Assembly (NCBI RefSeq): GCF_007097395.1
Contig: NZ_VKDC01000002.1
Coordinates: forward strand, 124,001 to 188,000
Length of the DNA stretch: 64,000 bases
Source: Fulvivirga sp. M361
GTDB lineage: Bacteria > Bacteroidota > Bacteroidia > Cytophagales > Cyclobacteriaceae
Direction of reading: 5' to 3'
The stretch's first letter is position 1; every line of letters starts with the position of its first letter. Both the position numbers and the translations under genes were made by a program. Below the pieces are notes generated by a model that worked only from the letters and a program-made list of their open reading frames with translations, searched no databases and was not told where the DNA came from. This document shows, in pieces, positions 1 through 8,613 of the stretch.

Positions 1-599
1 TCCTCTTCCAGTATTATCTGCTGAATGATGGGCTCTCCGCCAAAAATTTGGGGTGCTATCTCATCAAAAGCATTCAGGTTTTCAGAAACTTCTCTGGAAA
101 GCAAACTCTCGGCATTGGGTTCAGCCGGCATGAATACCAGCCGCGTTCTGTTAGAGATATCTGATTTACTGTCGAAGATAAGGTTGTCTCCACTTTTACC
201 ATTGAAAATGAATTCAAATTCAGCGCCAAACGTGGATTGATTTTGCTCAAAGAGGTAGTGGAAAAAACCATAGGATTCCAAAATCAGCTCCAGGCTAAGC
301 GCATTATCAATCCGATAGGGTATCGTCTGTTCAAAGAAATCACCATTACTCTCTGCGAGGTCTGATTTTATCGTCACTTGTCCATCTTCATTGAAATCCA
401 TTAAAATATAATAGAACCCTGTATTAGGGGTAGGCTGATAGTCCAGTCTCCACCCATTAGCCGGCGCTGTCAGCTCGCCTGTCAGGTTTTTTATCGCTTC
501 CGATACCCTATCATCAAAAGATGGCAAGTCTGCATCACTGTCCTCACAAGAGATAGCAACGAAGCACAGAAAGACCGCTAATAAAGAAAATATTCGCAT
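1..599 (-). CDS. DUF4302 lipoprotein of SusCD operon (3' part missing)
   Basis: The open frame starts at the ATG at 599 and runs off the left edge, so about 199 residues are visible and the C-terminus is missing. The N-terminus is a lipoprotein signal peptide ending in the lipobox AISC, so the protein should be lipid-anchored. Residues after about 45 contain the GWRLDYQP and FYYILMDFNEDGQVTI stretches that I associate with DUF4302, a family repeatedly found beside SusC/SusD and an HExxH lipoprotein. It is the last visible gene of the operon, 7 bp after the metallohydrolase. The function is unknown; by position it could be a surface accessory that binds the imported substrate (inference). Confidence 0.75.
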   Translation of the reverse strand, partial: MRIFSLLAVFLCFVAISCEDSDADLPSFDDRVSEAIKNLTGELTAPANGWRLDYQPTPNTGFYYILMDFNEDGQVTIKSDLAESNGDFFEQTIPYRIDNALSLELILESYGFFHYLFEQNQSTFGAEFEFIFNGKSGDNLIFDSKSDISNRTRLVFMPAEPNAESLLSREVSENLNAFDEIAPQIFGGEPIIQQIILEE

Positions 600-606
600 A
601 GCATGT

Positions 607-1482
607 TTACAATTTAGCCTGGACTGCCGCTCTCAAGGCTTCCAGATCCACTTCCGTTACCCGTATATAATGGTCACTGATCGAAGCAATTTTTTGACGT
701 ATTCTTTCCCTTCCCTCGTTGCGCGCTTCACACTCAGCCGTAGTACAATCTTCTTCGTTTTCAGTAAATTTTTCAGCAAATTCCGGGTCAAACAAAAAGA
801 ACGCCACTGTTTCGGCAAAATCTTCATTAGGTGAGCTGGTAGCATATGGAGATACAAAACCTCTTTGTAAGGCTTCCTCATCTGTAAGATTAAACCATGA
901 ACCCGCGCTCGTGTAGCCACCGGGAGAGAACGTTTCGAAAGAAGGGGGCAGTTTATACCTTTGATGCACTGTGTGAGCAAATTCATGATAAACTGTCTGT
1001 AACTGCAAATCACGCCACTCGGCACTGTCCGGGTCAATAGCATTTACATTGGTGAAAGTGATTTGAGCTCCTGCATCGGCAGTACCAAGAGTAACGGTAC
1101 CATCATCATTAAAAATAAATCCACCTAAAAATACGATTTCAGCGGGTACATGATTCTCAAAGAACACTTGCCCATTTTCCACCTCCAGGTATGGGTCAAT
1201 CCAAAATTCATCTATGAAATCTAACATGGGACGTACTACGTCTAATCGCGGTGGAACAGCCTGTTCACCCGGTGATACAAAACGGTCTTCAAACTTATAG
1301 CGTATGGCCATACCATACCTGTCCGTAAAATTGGTTTGTATATATCTGTCCAATTCTGTCTTAAGGACGATCTCATCATCTTTTACGGGAGTGTCCAATC
1401 CTTCATCAGGATAGCAGCCCGAAAACGAAAATGCAATGGCAATTACGGCCAACAGTGCTTCTATGCTTTTAATCATTTTCAT
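607..1482 (-). CDS. Substrate import-associated zinc metallohydrolase lipoprotein
   Basis: A 291-residue lipoprotein with signal peptide and lipobox FSGC (Cys23). Residues 166-170 form HEFAH, a zincin HExxH motif. A downstream NEDFAE segment could supply the third Glu ligand in gluzincin style. Length, motif and position after SusD match the family of import-associated zinc metallohydrolase lipoproteins (TIGR04549 type), which are anchored next to TonB-dependent import channels. The expected role is hydrolysis of a peptide-like or other substrate at the outer membrane before or during uptake; the real substrate is unknown. It lies 5 bp downstream of susD and 7 bp upstream of the DUF4302 gene, so it is co-transcribed with them. 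Confidence 0.85.
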   Translation of the reverse strand: MKMIKSIEALLAVIAIAFSFSGCYPDEGLDTPVKDDEIVLKTELDRYIQTNFTDRYGMAIRYKFEDRFVSPGEQAVPPRLDVVRPMLDFIDEFWIDPYLEVENGQVFFENHVPAEIVFLGGFIFNDDGTVTLGTADAGAQITFTNVNAIDPDSAEWRDLQLQTVYHEFAHTVHQRYKLPPSFETFSPGGYTSAGSWFNLTDEEALQRGFVSPYATSSPNEDFAETVAFFLFDPEFAEKFTENEEDCTTAECEARNEGRERIRQKIASISDHYIRVTEVDLEALRAAVQAKL

Positions 1483-1487
1483 AACAT

Positions 1488-2993
1488 TTACCTTGGATTT
1501 GGTTCTAGTCCACCCACATCTACAGCAGATTGAGGTATTTGTAAAACTTTGCGAGGGTCATCTGCACTTAATCTGATTGTCGATATCTCATCCTGCAAGG
1601 TATGGGAAACGGCAAAGCCGTATCGTTTAATATCAAACCATCTCAACCCCTGGGCAATAAATTCCTTTCTCCTTTCTAAAAGAATGTAATTCAGCAAAAC
1701 CAGTTGATCTGTAAAAGAGGGATTGCCATCCTCTCCAAAAAAGGATCTTAGTCTTTCAAGCGTTACAACAGGTGCTGCTCCGCTATACCGTCTTTCAACA
1801 AATAGTTGTAAATCTACTATTGCCTCGTTAAGGTTATTCAATGCAATATTGCTCTCTATTTTATTCAGCAAAACTTCTTCTCCTGTGAATGCCACAGCAA
1901 TATGATAAGGTGTACCAACGTTCGAGTTCAGGCTATTTCTCTCAAATAAACTTTGATATCGAACAGGGAAAAGCGCATTATCTCCTTTTACGAAGGCCGG
2001 GTTTTCACGTTCATCGGTAGTCTCGGGAAAGGGTTGTGTTCCAAAAAGGCTTCCATAAAAACTCTCATTAGGGCCAAAAGAGAAATCCGTACGCTGCACC
2101 AGCGATTCCTTACGCATTAACAGTAAATTAGAAGGTAGATCAGGAGAAGTATACAATTGAGGATAAGCTTGTATAGATGAACTGGCATTGCGGAATTCGG
2201 TTGATGTCAGGTCCTTAATGAAAGACGAAGGATCTGTTCCTAATAGTCGATTACTGTAATCCAGGCACCTTACGAAGTCGCCACGAAAAAGATAAAAGCG
2301 AGAGGCAAAAGCCAAGGCTGCATTACGGTTAAAATGATATTTTCCTGAGTTGGAAAAAAAGTTATCATTCACTAGTTCCAGTCCATCCAAAAGATCATCT
2401 TCTATTTCTCTGTAAACTCTTCGGATAGATTCTCGCTCGTATGTCCCGATAAATGTAGTCTCGGGGGTTTTAACATAAGGTATCCCGGGTTCCGATTCAG
2501 TACCGTTGCTGGTATGTTCTGCAAACAGATTAACCAGCATAAAATGTCCATATGCCCGGGTCAAAAGCGCTTCAGACTCTATCGCATCTTTACGCTCTTT
2601 TTCTTCATCCGTATTTGCCGGTAATTCATCCAATATGGCCAGTACTTCATTGGCATGAGCAATGGCATTATACGTGTTAAACCAATAAAAATCTGGTGTG
2701 TCAAATTCCGTAGGTCCTGTGGTAACATCTTCCCAGGCATACATTTCCAGGTGGCTCGGTCTTAGGTTAGTACCCCTGGTCCATCCTACATTATCAGACA
2801 TCCAATCAGTAAAGGCATAACTTGCCGTTGAATAGGCATTGGTCAATAGTTGGCTGGCTTTTTCCAGGTTATCCAGGTCTACTCTGTTGTCAGGTGTCTC
2901 GTCCAGAAAATCAGAGCAGGAAGTCAAGAGAACTCCAAAGCTGAGGATGAACGTGCATATGTGGCCAGATCTCATGTTAAACTGCTTCATCAT
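1488..2993 (-). CDS. RagB/SusD family nutrient-uptake lipoprotein
   Basis: A 501-residue protein with a lipoprotein signal (LLTSC, Cys26) followed by SDFLDETPDNR, the usual start of mature SusD proteins. The helical TPR-like body is supported by the segment near LLTRAYGHFMLVNLFAEHTS and by the C-terminal LLERRKEFIAQGLRWFDIKR, a typical SusD signature. SusD proteins form the lid over a SusC barrel and bind the substrate at the cell surface. Its start overlaps the susC stop by 4 bp, indicating translational coupling. M2 or M7 are alternative starts that would leave a shorter n-region. Confidence 0.93.
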   Translation of the reverse strand: MMKQFNMRSGHICTFILSFGVLLTSCSDFLDETPDNRVDLDNLEKASQLLTNAYSTASYAFTDWMSDNVGWTRGTNLRPSHLEMYAWEDVTTGPTEFDTPDFYWFNTYNAIAHANEVLAILDELPANTDEEKERKDAIESEALLTRAYGHFMLVNLFAEHTSNGTESEPGIPYVKTPETTFIGTYERESIRRVYREIEDDLLDGLELVNDNFFSNSGKYHFNRNAALAFASRFYLFRGDFVRCLDYSNRLLGTDPSSFIKDLTSTEFRNASSSIQAYPQLYTSPDLPSNLLLMRKESLVQRTDFSFGPNESFYGSLFGTQPFPETTDERENPAFVKGDNALFPVRYQSLFERNSLNSNVGTPYHIAVAFTGEEVLLNKIESNIALNNLNEAIVDLQLFVERRYSGAAPVVTLERLRSFFGEDGNPSFTDQLVLLNYILLERRKEFIAQGLRWFDIKRYGFAVSHTLQDEISTIRLSADDPRKVLQIPQSAVDVGGLEPNPR

Positions 2994-5900
2994 AATCCCA
3001 AATTCAAAGAAAAAGTGATCAATCTTGGTTGTGGAAGCGCCACGCCTCCGGAACTGAAAAATTCAGGATCCTGCCCGTTTAATACATCGTCAGAATATAG
3101 CAGGGCAAGGTTCTGTCCCTCTACCGATACTGAGCCATTGTTCAGGCCAAGGCGGCTCATTATACGTGATGGCAGCTGGTAAGACAATCGTACTGTTTTT
3201 AATCTCAGGTAATTTCCATCTGCCACTCTTACCGTACTTTTATTATAGAGCTGATAAGCCAGCACTACATCACCATTCGTCTGTGATACACCCCTGTCCA
3301 GGATAACAGGTATATCCGTAAGGTTCTCATCACCAGGTACCGCCCATCTATTTACCAGATCACCGGGAAGTGCATCAAAATCAGTATAGGTAGGGAAAAA
3401 TGCGTCATTTAATCGTATCTTATAATCAAACTTGTAAGATAGCAATACGCTCAGGGTTATCCCTTTGTAGGTGAACGTATTGGTAAAGCCTCCGGCTCCC
3501 CTGGGTTCGGCAGAACCTTCAAACAACAATGTTTCCTGCAAATCTTGCCTGTTTTGCAGATCATATTGAAAGACTGTCTCTCCATTCCCGTCAATAAAGG
3601 TAGGAATGCCTTGTCCGTTCAATCCGGCAAATTGGGTGGAATAAAGGCCTCTTCTGGGCCCACCCAATACAGCTGCTCCGTTCTGACCGATAGCGTCAAC
3701 TATTCTGGGGCCGAAATCAAGCTTAGTGACTTCGTCCTTGGTATACCCAAAATTGAAGTTTGTACTCCAACTGAAGTTATTCGTACGATAATTCAACGTA
3801 GTCAATGATAATTCATAGCCGAATGATTCCATATCGGCAAAGTTCCCCAGCTTTAACCCTTGTCCCCCTACTCCACTGGTTTGGACTACCCCTATAAGAT
3901 CAAAGGCCTGTCTTTGATAGTAATTGAGAGATGCATTCACACGAGAGTTAAATAAACCCACATCCAACCCTACGTTAAATTCATTGAGTTTTTCCCAGGT
4001 AAGCTCAGTATTGGTAAGGTCTTCAATATTTAAAAACGGCTCCACGTCAGTAGGTCGTACTGTTACGTCAGCCCGAAGGTTCAGTAGTGCGCTGGCATTT
4101 GGGGGAAGGTTACCGGAAACCCCGTAAGTGGCCCTTAACTTAAGGTTGTCTATAAAAGAATACCCTTGCATAAACGATTCGTTGTGAGCATTCCAGGCCC
4201 CACTCACGTTCCAGGTAGGAAGATAACGCGCATCGGTGCTGGCTCCCAACTGGTTAGACCCATCGTATCGTACGGTAAAATTTCCCACGTAACGTGACTT
4301 ATACGAATACCCTCCGTTTAAAAACAATCCAAAAAACCGGTCCCGGCCTTCATCCCGTGTAAAGTAGTCGATGTTTTGGAGATTAAAGAATTCAATAATG
4401 TTAGGATCAGTCACCACAATACCTCCACTACCATAAACGACTCCAATACCTGTAGAGCTGGTAGAGGTACGATCAGTAAAACGAAGTTCCTGACCGGCCA
4501 GCACATTTATTTCATGATCTGAATTGAACGTTTTAGACCATTCCACACTAATGCGGGTAAAATAGTTTAGCAGTTCACTTATATCCAGGTAGTTGAATCC
4601 TCCCTGAGGTAACACCACTATTGGATTCAGTCCCGGGTTATCAGGATCTCTGAAAAGAAGGTTATTGGCATCCTGGATAAACTGGGTTTGATTAGCCCGG
4701 TAAGCTTCTGCCTGGTTTGAATTCTCATGAACCACATGATCACGCTCAGTAGTAGCGTACCTGGCCTGAAATACCCCTTTAATGGATAAATTTTTCAATG
4801 GATTGATCTCAAAATCCGTCTGGGCGGAAACGTCCACTACGTTAATGTCAATAAAGTTCAGGTTCAGTTCATCCAGCACATTAAAAGGCGCAAAATTCCG
4901 ACGAAAGAATTCACGATCGCCATTTTCATCAACAGGACGAATGGACCTGGCAGTATTTAGGGAATAACTCAGTGGGTTAATATCAAAATCCCTGTTAAAC
5001 TGACCTGTAATAGGGTCCAGCTGCCTGTTTCGTGTTCCGGGAACACGTTGGTCCCTGTAGCTGGCGGTAAGTTTTAACCCAAAAGAGAATTTATCCGATA
5101 TAAAATACGTATTACGGGCTGTTCCTGTGATACGCTGTACATTATCGGCTATGGTCTGTCCCTGGTCATTCAGATAACTTAGTGAATAGTAGTTATTGGA
5201 TTTTTCGGTACCTGATGTGAAGCTGAGAGAATGTTGCTGCTGGATGCCGTAATCTCTGAAAAGCACATCGAACCAATCCGTGTTGGCATTTTCATACTGG
5301 TTAAGAAACTCTTCATTAAGCCCACCTCCAACACCCCATTCCAATTCATGATTGGCAATGAGCGAAAACATCTTACCCAGTGCACCAAATGTTTGTGCAC
5401 GCACGGAAGTACTAATGTCTATAAGACCTTTATCCTCCAGCTCCCTGTATACTGATAATTCTTCCGCAGAGTTTAAAAGGTCAAACTGATTGTAAGTAGG
5501 CCGGAGTTTCATGGAAAAATTTCCTGAATAATTCACTTGAAGTGCACCACTTTGTCCTCTTTTGGTGGTGACAACGATCACTCCATTAGCCGCCCTGGCA
5601 CCGTAAATGGCTGTGGCAGAAGCATCCTTGAGTATCTCGAAAGACTCGATGTCGCTTGGGTTCAGGTTGGCAATAGAAGAACTTATTAATGTATTGGCAT
5701 TGCCTGAAATGAAATCTTCGGTATTTACATTTTGCAGGTCCTCCAGGATCACTCCATCTACCACAAACAAAGGCTGGTTATTGCCATTAATGGAAGCATT
5801 ACCCCTGATACGTATTTTAGGAGTAGTACCAAAAGTACCGGATACATTATCTACGTTCACGCCTGCTACCTGTCCTTCCAGCATACGGCTAATATCGGAC

Positions 5901-6298
5901 ATACCATTGGCCTGGATCTCAGACATCTTTACACTTTCCGAAGCCCCGGTAAACAGCTTTCTGTCTAACTCCTGAAAACCAGTGACCACCACTTCATTCA
6001 ATATGGCAGCTTCATCTTCCAACACCACCGATATGTTGGTTTGATTGCCGACGGTCACACGTTTGGTTTGCATACTGATCATGCTGAAAACCAAAACGGT
6101 TCCCTGTTCAACTTCCAGGTTGAACTGGCCCTCAACATCGGATATGGTGCCGTTGGTGGTGCCATCAATCAGAACTGATACACCAACGAGTGGATTGCCT
6201 TGAGTATCTTTAATTAATCCCTTTAAAGCATTCTTATTTTGAGCAAAAGTCGAAAAAACACTAAAAAGTGATATGAAGAATATAAGCTTTTTTTTCAT
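2990..6298 (-). CDS. SusC/RagA family TonB-linked outer membrane protein
   Basis: About 1102 residues from the ATG at 6298; the frame also offers a GTG three codons upstream (6307). A cleavable signal ends in STFAQ. It is followed by a carboxypeptidase-regulatory-like domain (ALKGLIKDTQGNPLVGVSV) with ILNEVVVTGF at its end, then a TonB plug with IESFEILKDASATAIYGARA and GVIVVTTKRG, then a long beta-barrel with a C-terminal FSLNLGL. This is the energised outer-membrane channel that pairs with SusD. The cargo cannot be read from sequence; the partner metallohydrolase argues against a plain polysaccharide locus, since no glycoside hydrolase is present. The gap to the upstream lipoprotein gene is small (35 bp), so the same operon is likely. 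Confidence 0.93.
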   Translation of the reverse strand: MKKKLIFFISLFSVFSTFAQNKNALKGLIKDTQGNPLVGVSVLIDGTTNGTISDVEGQFNLEVEQGTVLVFSMISMQTKRVTVGNQTNISVVLEDEAAILNEVVVTGFQELDRKLFTGASESVKMSEIQANGMSDISRMLEGQVAGVNVDNVSGTFGTTPKIRIRGNASINGNNQPLFVVDGVILEDLQNVNTEDFISGNANTLISSSIANLNPSDIESFEILKDASATAIYGARAANGVIVVTTKRGQSGALQVNYSGNFSMKLRPTYNQFDLLNSAEELSVYRELEDKGLIDISTSVRAQTFGALGKMFSLIANHELEWGVGGGLNEEFLNQYENANTDWFDVLFRDYGIQQQHSLSFTSGTEKSNNYYSLSYLNDQGQTIADNVQRITGTARNTYFISDKFSFGLKLTASYRDQRVPGTRNRQLDPITGQFNRDFDINPLSYSLNTARSIRPVDENGDREFFRRNFAPFNVLDELNLNFIDINVVDVSAQTDFEINPLKNLSIKGVFQARYATTERDHVVHENSNQAEAYRANQTQFIQDANNLLFRDPDNPGLNPIVVLPQGGFNYLDISELLNYFTRISVEWSKTFNSDHEINVLAGQELRFTDRTSTSSTGIGVVYGSGGIVVTDPNIIEFFNLQNIDYFTRDEGRDRFFGLFLNGGYSYKSRYVGNFTVRYDGSNQLGASTDARYLPTWNVSGAWNAHNESFMQGYSFIDNLKLRATYGVSGNLPPNASALLNLRADVTVRPTDVEPFLNIEDLTNTELTWEKLNEFNVGLDVGLFNSRVNASLNYYQRQAFDLIGVVQTSGVGGQGLKLGNFADMESFGYELSLTTLNYRTNNFSWSTNFNFGYTKDEVTKLDFGPRIVDAIGQNGAAVLGGPRRGLYSTQFAGLNGQGIPTFIDGNGETVFQYDLQNRQDLQETLLFEGSAEPRGAGGFTNTFTYKGITLSVLLSYKFDYKIRLNDAFFPTYTDFDALPGDLVNRWAVPGDENLTDIPVILDRGVSQTNGDVVLAYQLYNKSTVRVADGNYLRLKTVRLSYQLPSRIMSRLGLNNGSVSVEGQNLALLYSDDVLNGQDPEFFSSGGVALPQPRLITFSLNLGL

Positions 6299-6333
6299 TA
6301 ATCTCACACCTCACCTAGCTCTAATACAGCGTC

Positions 6334-6870
6334 TTATTCATCCCTACCAAATACGAAAACTAAGTCAAGGCTAACTTGATCAGATAGAGCTTGCTGCTCC
6401 TGTGCTGTAAGCGAATTAAAGTATGCTGCTGTCAACGTATCATTTATAGCATCCTTTCTCAAAGAAATACTACTTGAAACACTGAGCCAAAGGTCATCAC
6501 TTTGATTTTTCTCTACTGTAAATTCTTCATTATCAGAAGACTCATCTGAATCCAGTGTAAGTTCATCATCTTCTAAAACCCAGGTGCCTAAGTCATCTTG
6601 CGGAAGTCTACCAATAAACGTAATAGATCTGTCAAATGACCCATTTGAATTTAATTCTAAATCGTAATCTGTAATACCCAGGTTAATCTGGTTCAATCCA
6701 ATGGCTAGGCCTTCATTACTTGCATACTCACTGGGAACATTAATAAGTGCATAACTCTTCAAATCCCATTTTCCAACCTCATGACTAGGAGCCGCCTCAT
6801 CATCATCTCCGCAAGCAGTAAAAGTTAAGGCTAAGACAACCAAAAAAGTATTTAGTACATTTCTTTTCAT
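6334..6870 (-). CDS. Small lipoprotein, lipocalin-like, first gene of SusCD operon
   Basis: 178 residues from the ATG at 6870; a TTG two codons upstream is less likely. The signal peptide ends in the lipobox TFTAC followed by GDDDE, a surface-export-like acidic stretch. The body has lipocalin-like features (GKWDLKSY near the start, alternating beta segments, and WVLEDDELTLDSDES), but I cannot assign a family with certainty. It is the promoter-proximal gene of the import operon, so it may help bind the substrate (inference). No enzymatic motif is visible. Confidence 0.6.
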   Translation of the reverse strand: MKRNVLNTFLVVLALTFTACGDDDEAAPSHEVGKWDLKSYALINVPSEYASNEGLAIGLNQINLGITDYDLELNSNGSFDRSITFIGRLPQDDLGTWVLEDDELTLDSDESSDNEEFTVEKNQSDDLWLSVSSSISLRKDAINDTLTAAYFNSLTAQEQQALSDQVSLDLVFVFGRDE

Positions 6871-6883
6871 ATTCAACTAGTTT

Positions 6884-6895
6884 ACATTTAAATGT
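6884..6895. promoter_or_regulatory. Perfect 12-bp palindrome upstream of import operon
   Basis: ACATTTAAATGT is a perfect dyad centred 19-20 bp upstream of the ATG of the first operon gene at 6870. It lies in the 178-bp divergent spacer (6871-7048), which otherwise shows only AT-rich sequence. It could be a repressor site, but a 12-bp AT-rich palindrome can occur by chance. Confidence 0.25.
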
Positions 6896-7048
6896 TCAAG
6901 CAGTTTAATTAATTAAGATACAATAATTTTGGCTATTTGTTAATCACAAAGGTTTGTAAAAATGGATTATCAGGTAAATTGTCGCTGTACTACCATAAAA
7001 TAGGATCATTACTTTTTTAAACACACCCCATATTACGCTATAAGCCAT

Positions 7049-7783
7049 ATGAAAGATAACTTTTCAAAGCAAGCCCATACCTACGCCAAATTCCGGCCAC
7101 ATTATCCTGCACCGTTATATCAACATCTTTTAAGCAGGGTTAAAAACCCTCATTCCGCCTGGGACTGCGGTACGGGAAACGGACAGGTGGCCGTTGAACT
7201 GGCCCAATACTTCTCCCAAGTATATGCTACTGATATATCTCAAGCGCAATTAGACCAGGCCCCGTTGAAAGAAAACATTGAATACACTGTGGCTTCTGCT
7301 GAAAAGTCTGGCCTGGCCGACCGTTCCATCGACCTGATCACTGTGGCACAGGCAGCCCATTGGTTTGACCAGGACAAGTTTTCCAAAGAAATTAAGCGTG
7401 TGGCTAAACCGGGGTGTGTAGTGGCTTATTGGTTGTATCATTTACCGATTATATCTCCGGACATAGATAAGGCGGTAATGCATTTTCATGATCAGGTAAT
7501 AGGTGATTACTGGGACCCGGAAAGAGAAATATGGAGAAGTAAATATGCCGGCATCCATCTGGACCTGGATCAAATGGTGGAAGACAGGTTCGAATATCAA
7601 ACACAGTGGGATTTTGAACAGTTAGCAGGATACCTTAACTCCTGGTCTGCCGTACAGCATTACATAAAGCGAAATGGTACTAGTCCCGTTTCAAATTACC
7701 TTGCGCCTTTGAAACCTGACTGGAATACACCAAAAAATGTGACCTTTCCTATCTTTCTATTCGCAGGTATAGTGAGTACTTAA
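7049..7783 (+). CDS. Class I SAM-dependent methyltransferase
   Basis: 244 residues. Motif I is WDCGTGNGQVA near residue 40, followed by the acidic YATDIS segment and AQAAHWFD, as in the Methyltransf_11/25 type of small cytosolic methyltransferases. The N-terminal FSKQAHTYAKFRPHYP is typical of the trans-aconitate/YcgJ-like group. The C-terminal NVTFPIFLFAGIV matches the usual last strand of this group, so the gene looks complete. The substrate is unknown. It is a single gene, divergent from the import operon and followed by terC after 68 bp. Confidence 0.85.
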   Translation: MKDNFSKQAHTYAKFRPHYPAPLYQHLLSRVKNPHSAWDCGTGNGQVAVELAQYFSQVYATDISQAQLDQAPLKENIEYTVASAEKSGLADRSIDLITVAQAAHWFDQDKFSKEIKRVAKPGCVVAYWLYHLPIISPDIDKAVMHFHDQVIGDYWDPEREIWRSKYAGIHLDLDQMVEDRFEYQTQWDFEQLAGYLNSWSAVQHYIKRNGTSPVSNYLAPLKPDWNTPKNVTFPIFLFAGIVST

Positions 7784-7837
7784 CACCTTGAATCCAAGAA
7801 AGAAGCTCCTCTTAGGTGCAGAATCTGGAACTAACGC

Positions 7838-7845
7838 TATATTTG
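7838..7845 (+). promoter_or_regulatory. -7 promoter element of terC
   Basis: TATATTTG matches the Bacteroidota -7 consensus TAnnTTTG. It ends 6 nt before the terC ATG. A GTG at 7816-7818, spaced exactly 19 nt, would be an imperfect -33 (consensus TTG). Transcription would begin at or just before the start codon. Confidence 0.5.
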
Positions 7846-7851
7846 GATATT

Positions 7852-8589
7852 ATGGAAATATTTGCTCACGCCGAATCATGGATCGCCCTATTAACGCTTA
7901 CCTTTCTGGAGATTGTCCTCGGAATTGATAATATCATATTCATATCCATTGTATCCAATAAATTACCCGAATCCGAACAGCCTAAAGCCCGTAATATTGG
8001 TTTAACACTAGCGCTTGTTTTTCGCGTAGCCCTTTTGTTAGGCATTACTTGGATCATAGGCTTTACCCAGCCGCTCTTTAGCATCTTCGATACTGAGTTG
8101 AGCGGGCGCGACCTGATACTGTTAGCCGGCGGCTTATTCCTGATCTTTAAAAGCACGATGGAAGTACACCATAAGATGGAGGGTACACCTGAAAAACAAT
8201 CAGAAGTTAAAGCCAGCTCACTTTTCACAGTAATAGTACAGATCATTTTACTGGATCTCATTTTTTCCTTTGATTCTATTCTGACTGCCATAGGTCTCAC
8301 AGATCAACTCATTCTGATGATCATTGCTGTGATCATCTCAATTGGCATTATGATAGTGTTTGCCAAAAACATCGCTGATTTCATCAGTAAGCACCCTTCT
8401 TTGGAAGTGTTAGCCCTGTCATTTCTCATATTAATCGGATTTATGTTAGGGATTGAAGCCCTGCACCACCATGTACCAAAGGGGTATATTTACTTTGCTG
8501 TTTTCTTTTCCCTGATCGTAGAAGTACTCAATATGAAAATCCGAAAAAAGAAAAATGCACCTGTCAAACTGAGAAAAAGGATCGAGTAG
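7852..8589 (+). CDS. TerC family integral membrane protein
   Basis: 245 residues from the ATG at 7852. An in-frame GTG at 7816 exists, but it would sit upstream of the -7 element. The protein has about seven membrane segments. The two family hallmarks are present: LEIVLGIDNIIF with Asp26 near the N-terminus and DLIFSFDSILTAIGLTD with Asp135 and Asp141 in the middle, which are the conserved acidic membrane residues. TerC/Alx/YkoY-like proteins export manganese and help metallate exported proteins. The short upstream region shows no yybP-ykoY-like riboswitch. The gene is convergent with the SLC12-like gene, with a 24-bp gap. Confidence 0.9.
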   Translation: MEIFAHAESWIALLTLTFLEIVLGIDNIIFISIVSNKLPESEQPKARNIGLTLALVFRVALLLGITWIIGFTQPLFSIFDTELSGRDLILLAGGLFLIFKSTMEVHHKMEGTPEKQSEVKASSLFTVIVQIILLDLIFSFDSILTAIGLTDQLILMIIAVIISIGIMIVFAKNIADFISKHPSLEVLALSFLILIGFMLGIEALHHHVPKGYIYFAVFFSLIVEVLNMKIRKKKNAPVKLRKRIE

Positions 8590-8613
8590 CGGATAATTTG
8601 ACACCTGCCTGTA

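Noticed and set aside
5607-5975. 122-codon frame antisense to susC
   Set aside because: Lies over the highly conserved TonB plug of SusC and has no recognisable domain; treated as a shadow.
7784-7851. Possible yybP-ykoY manganese riboswitch before terC
   Set aside because: The spacer is only 68 bp, the -7 promoter element sits 6 nt before the ATG, and no conserved riboswitch core is visible.
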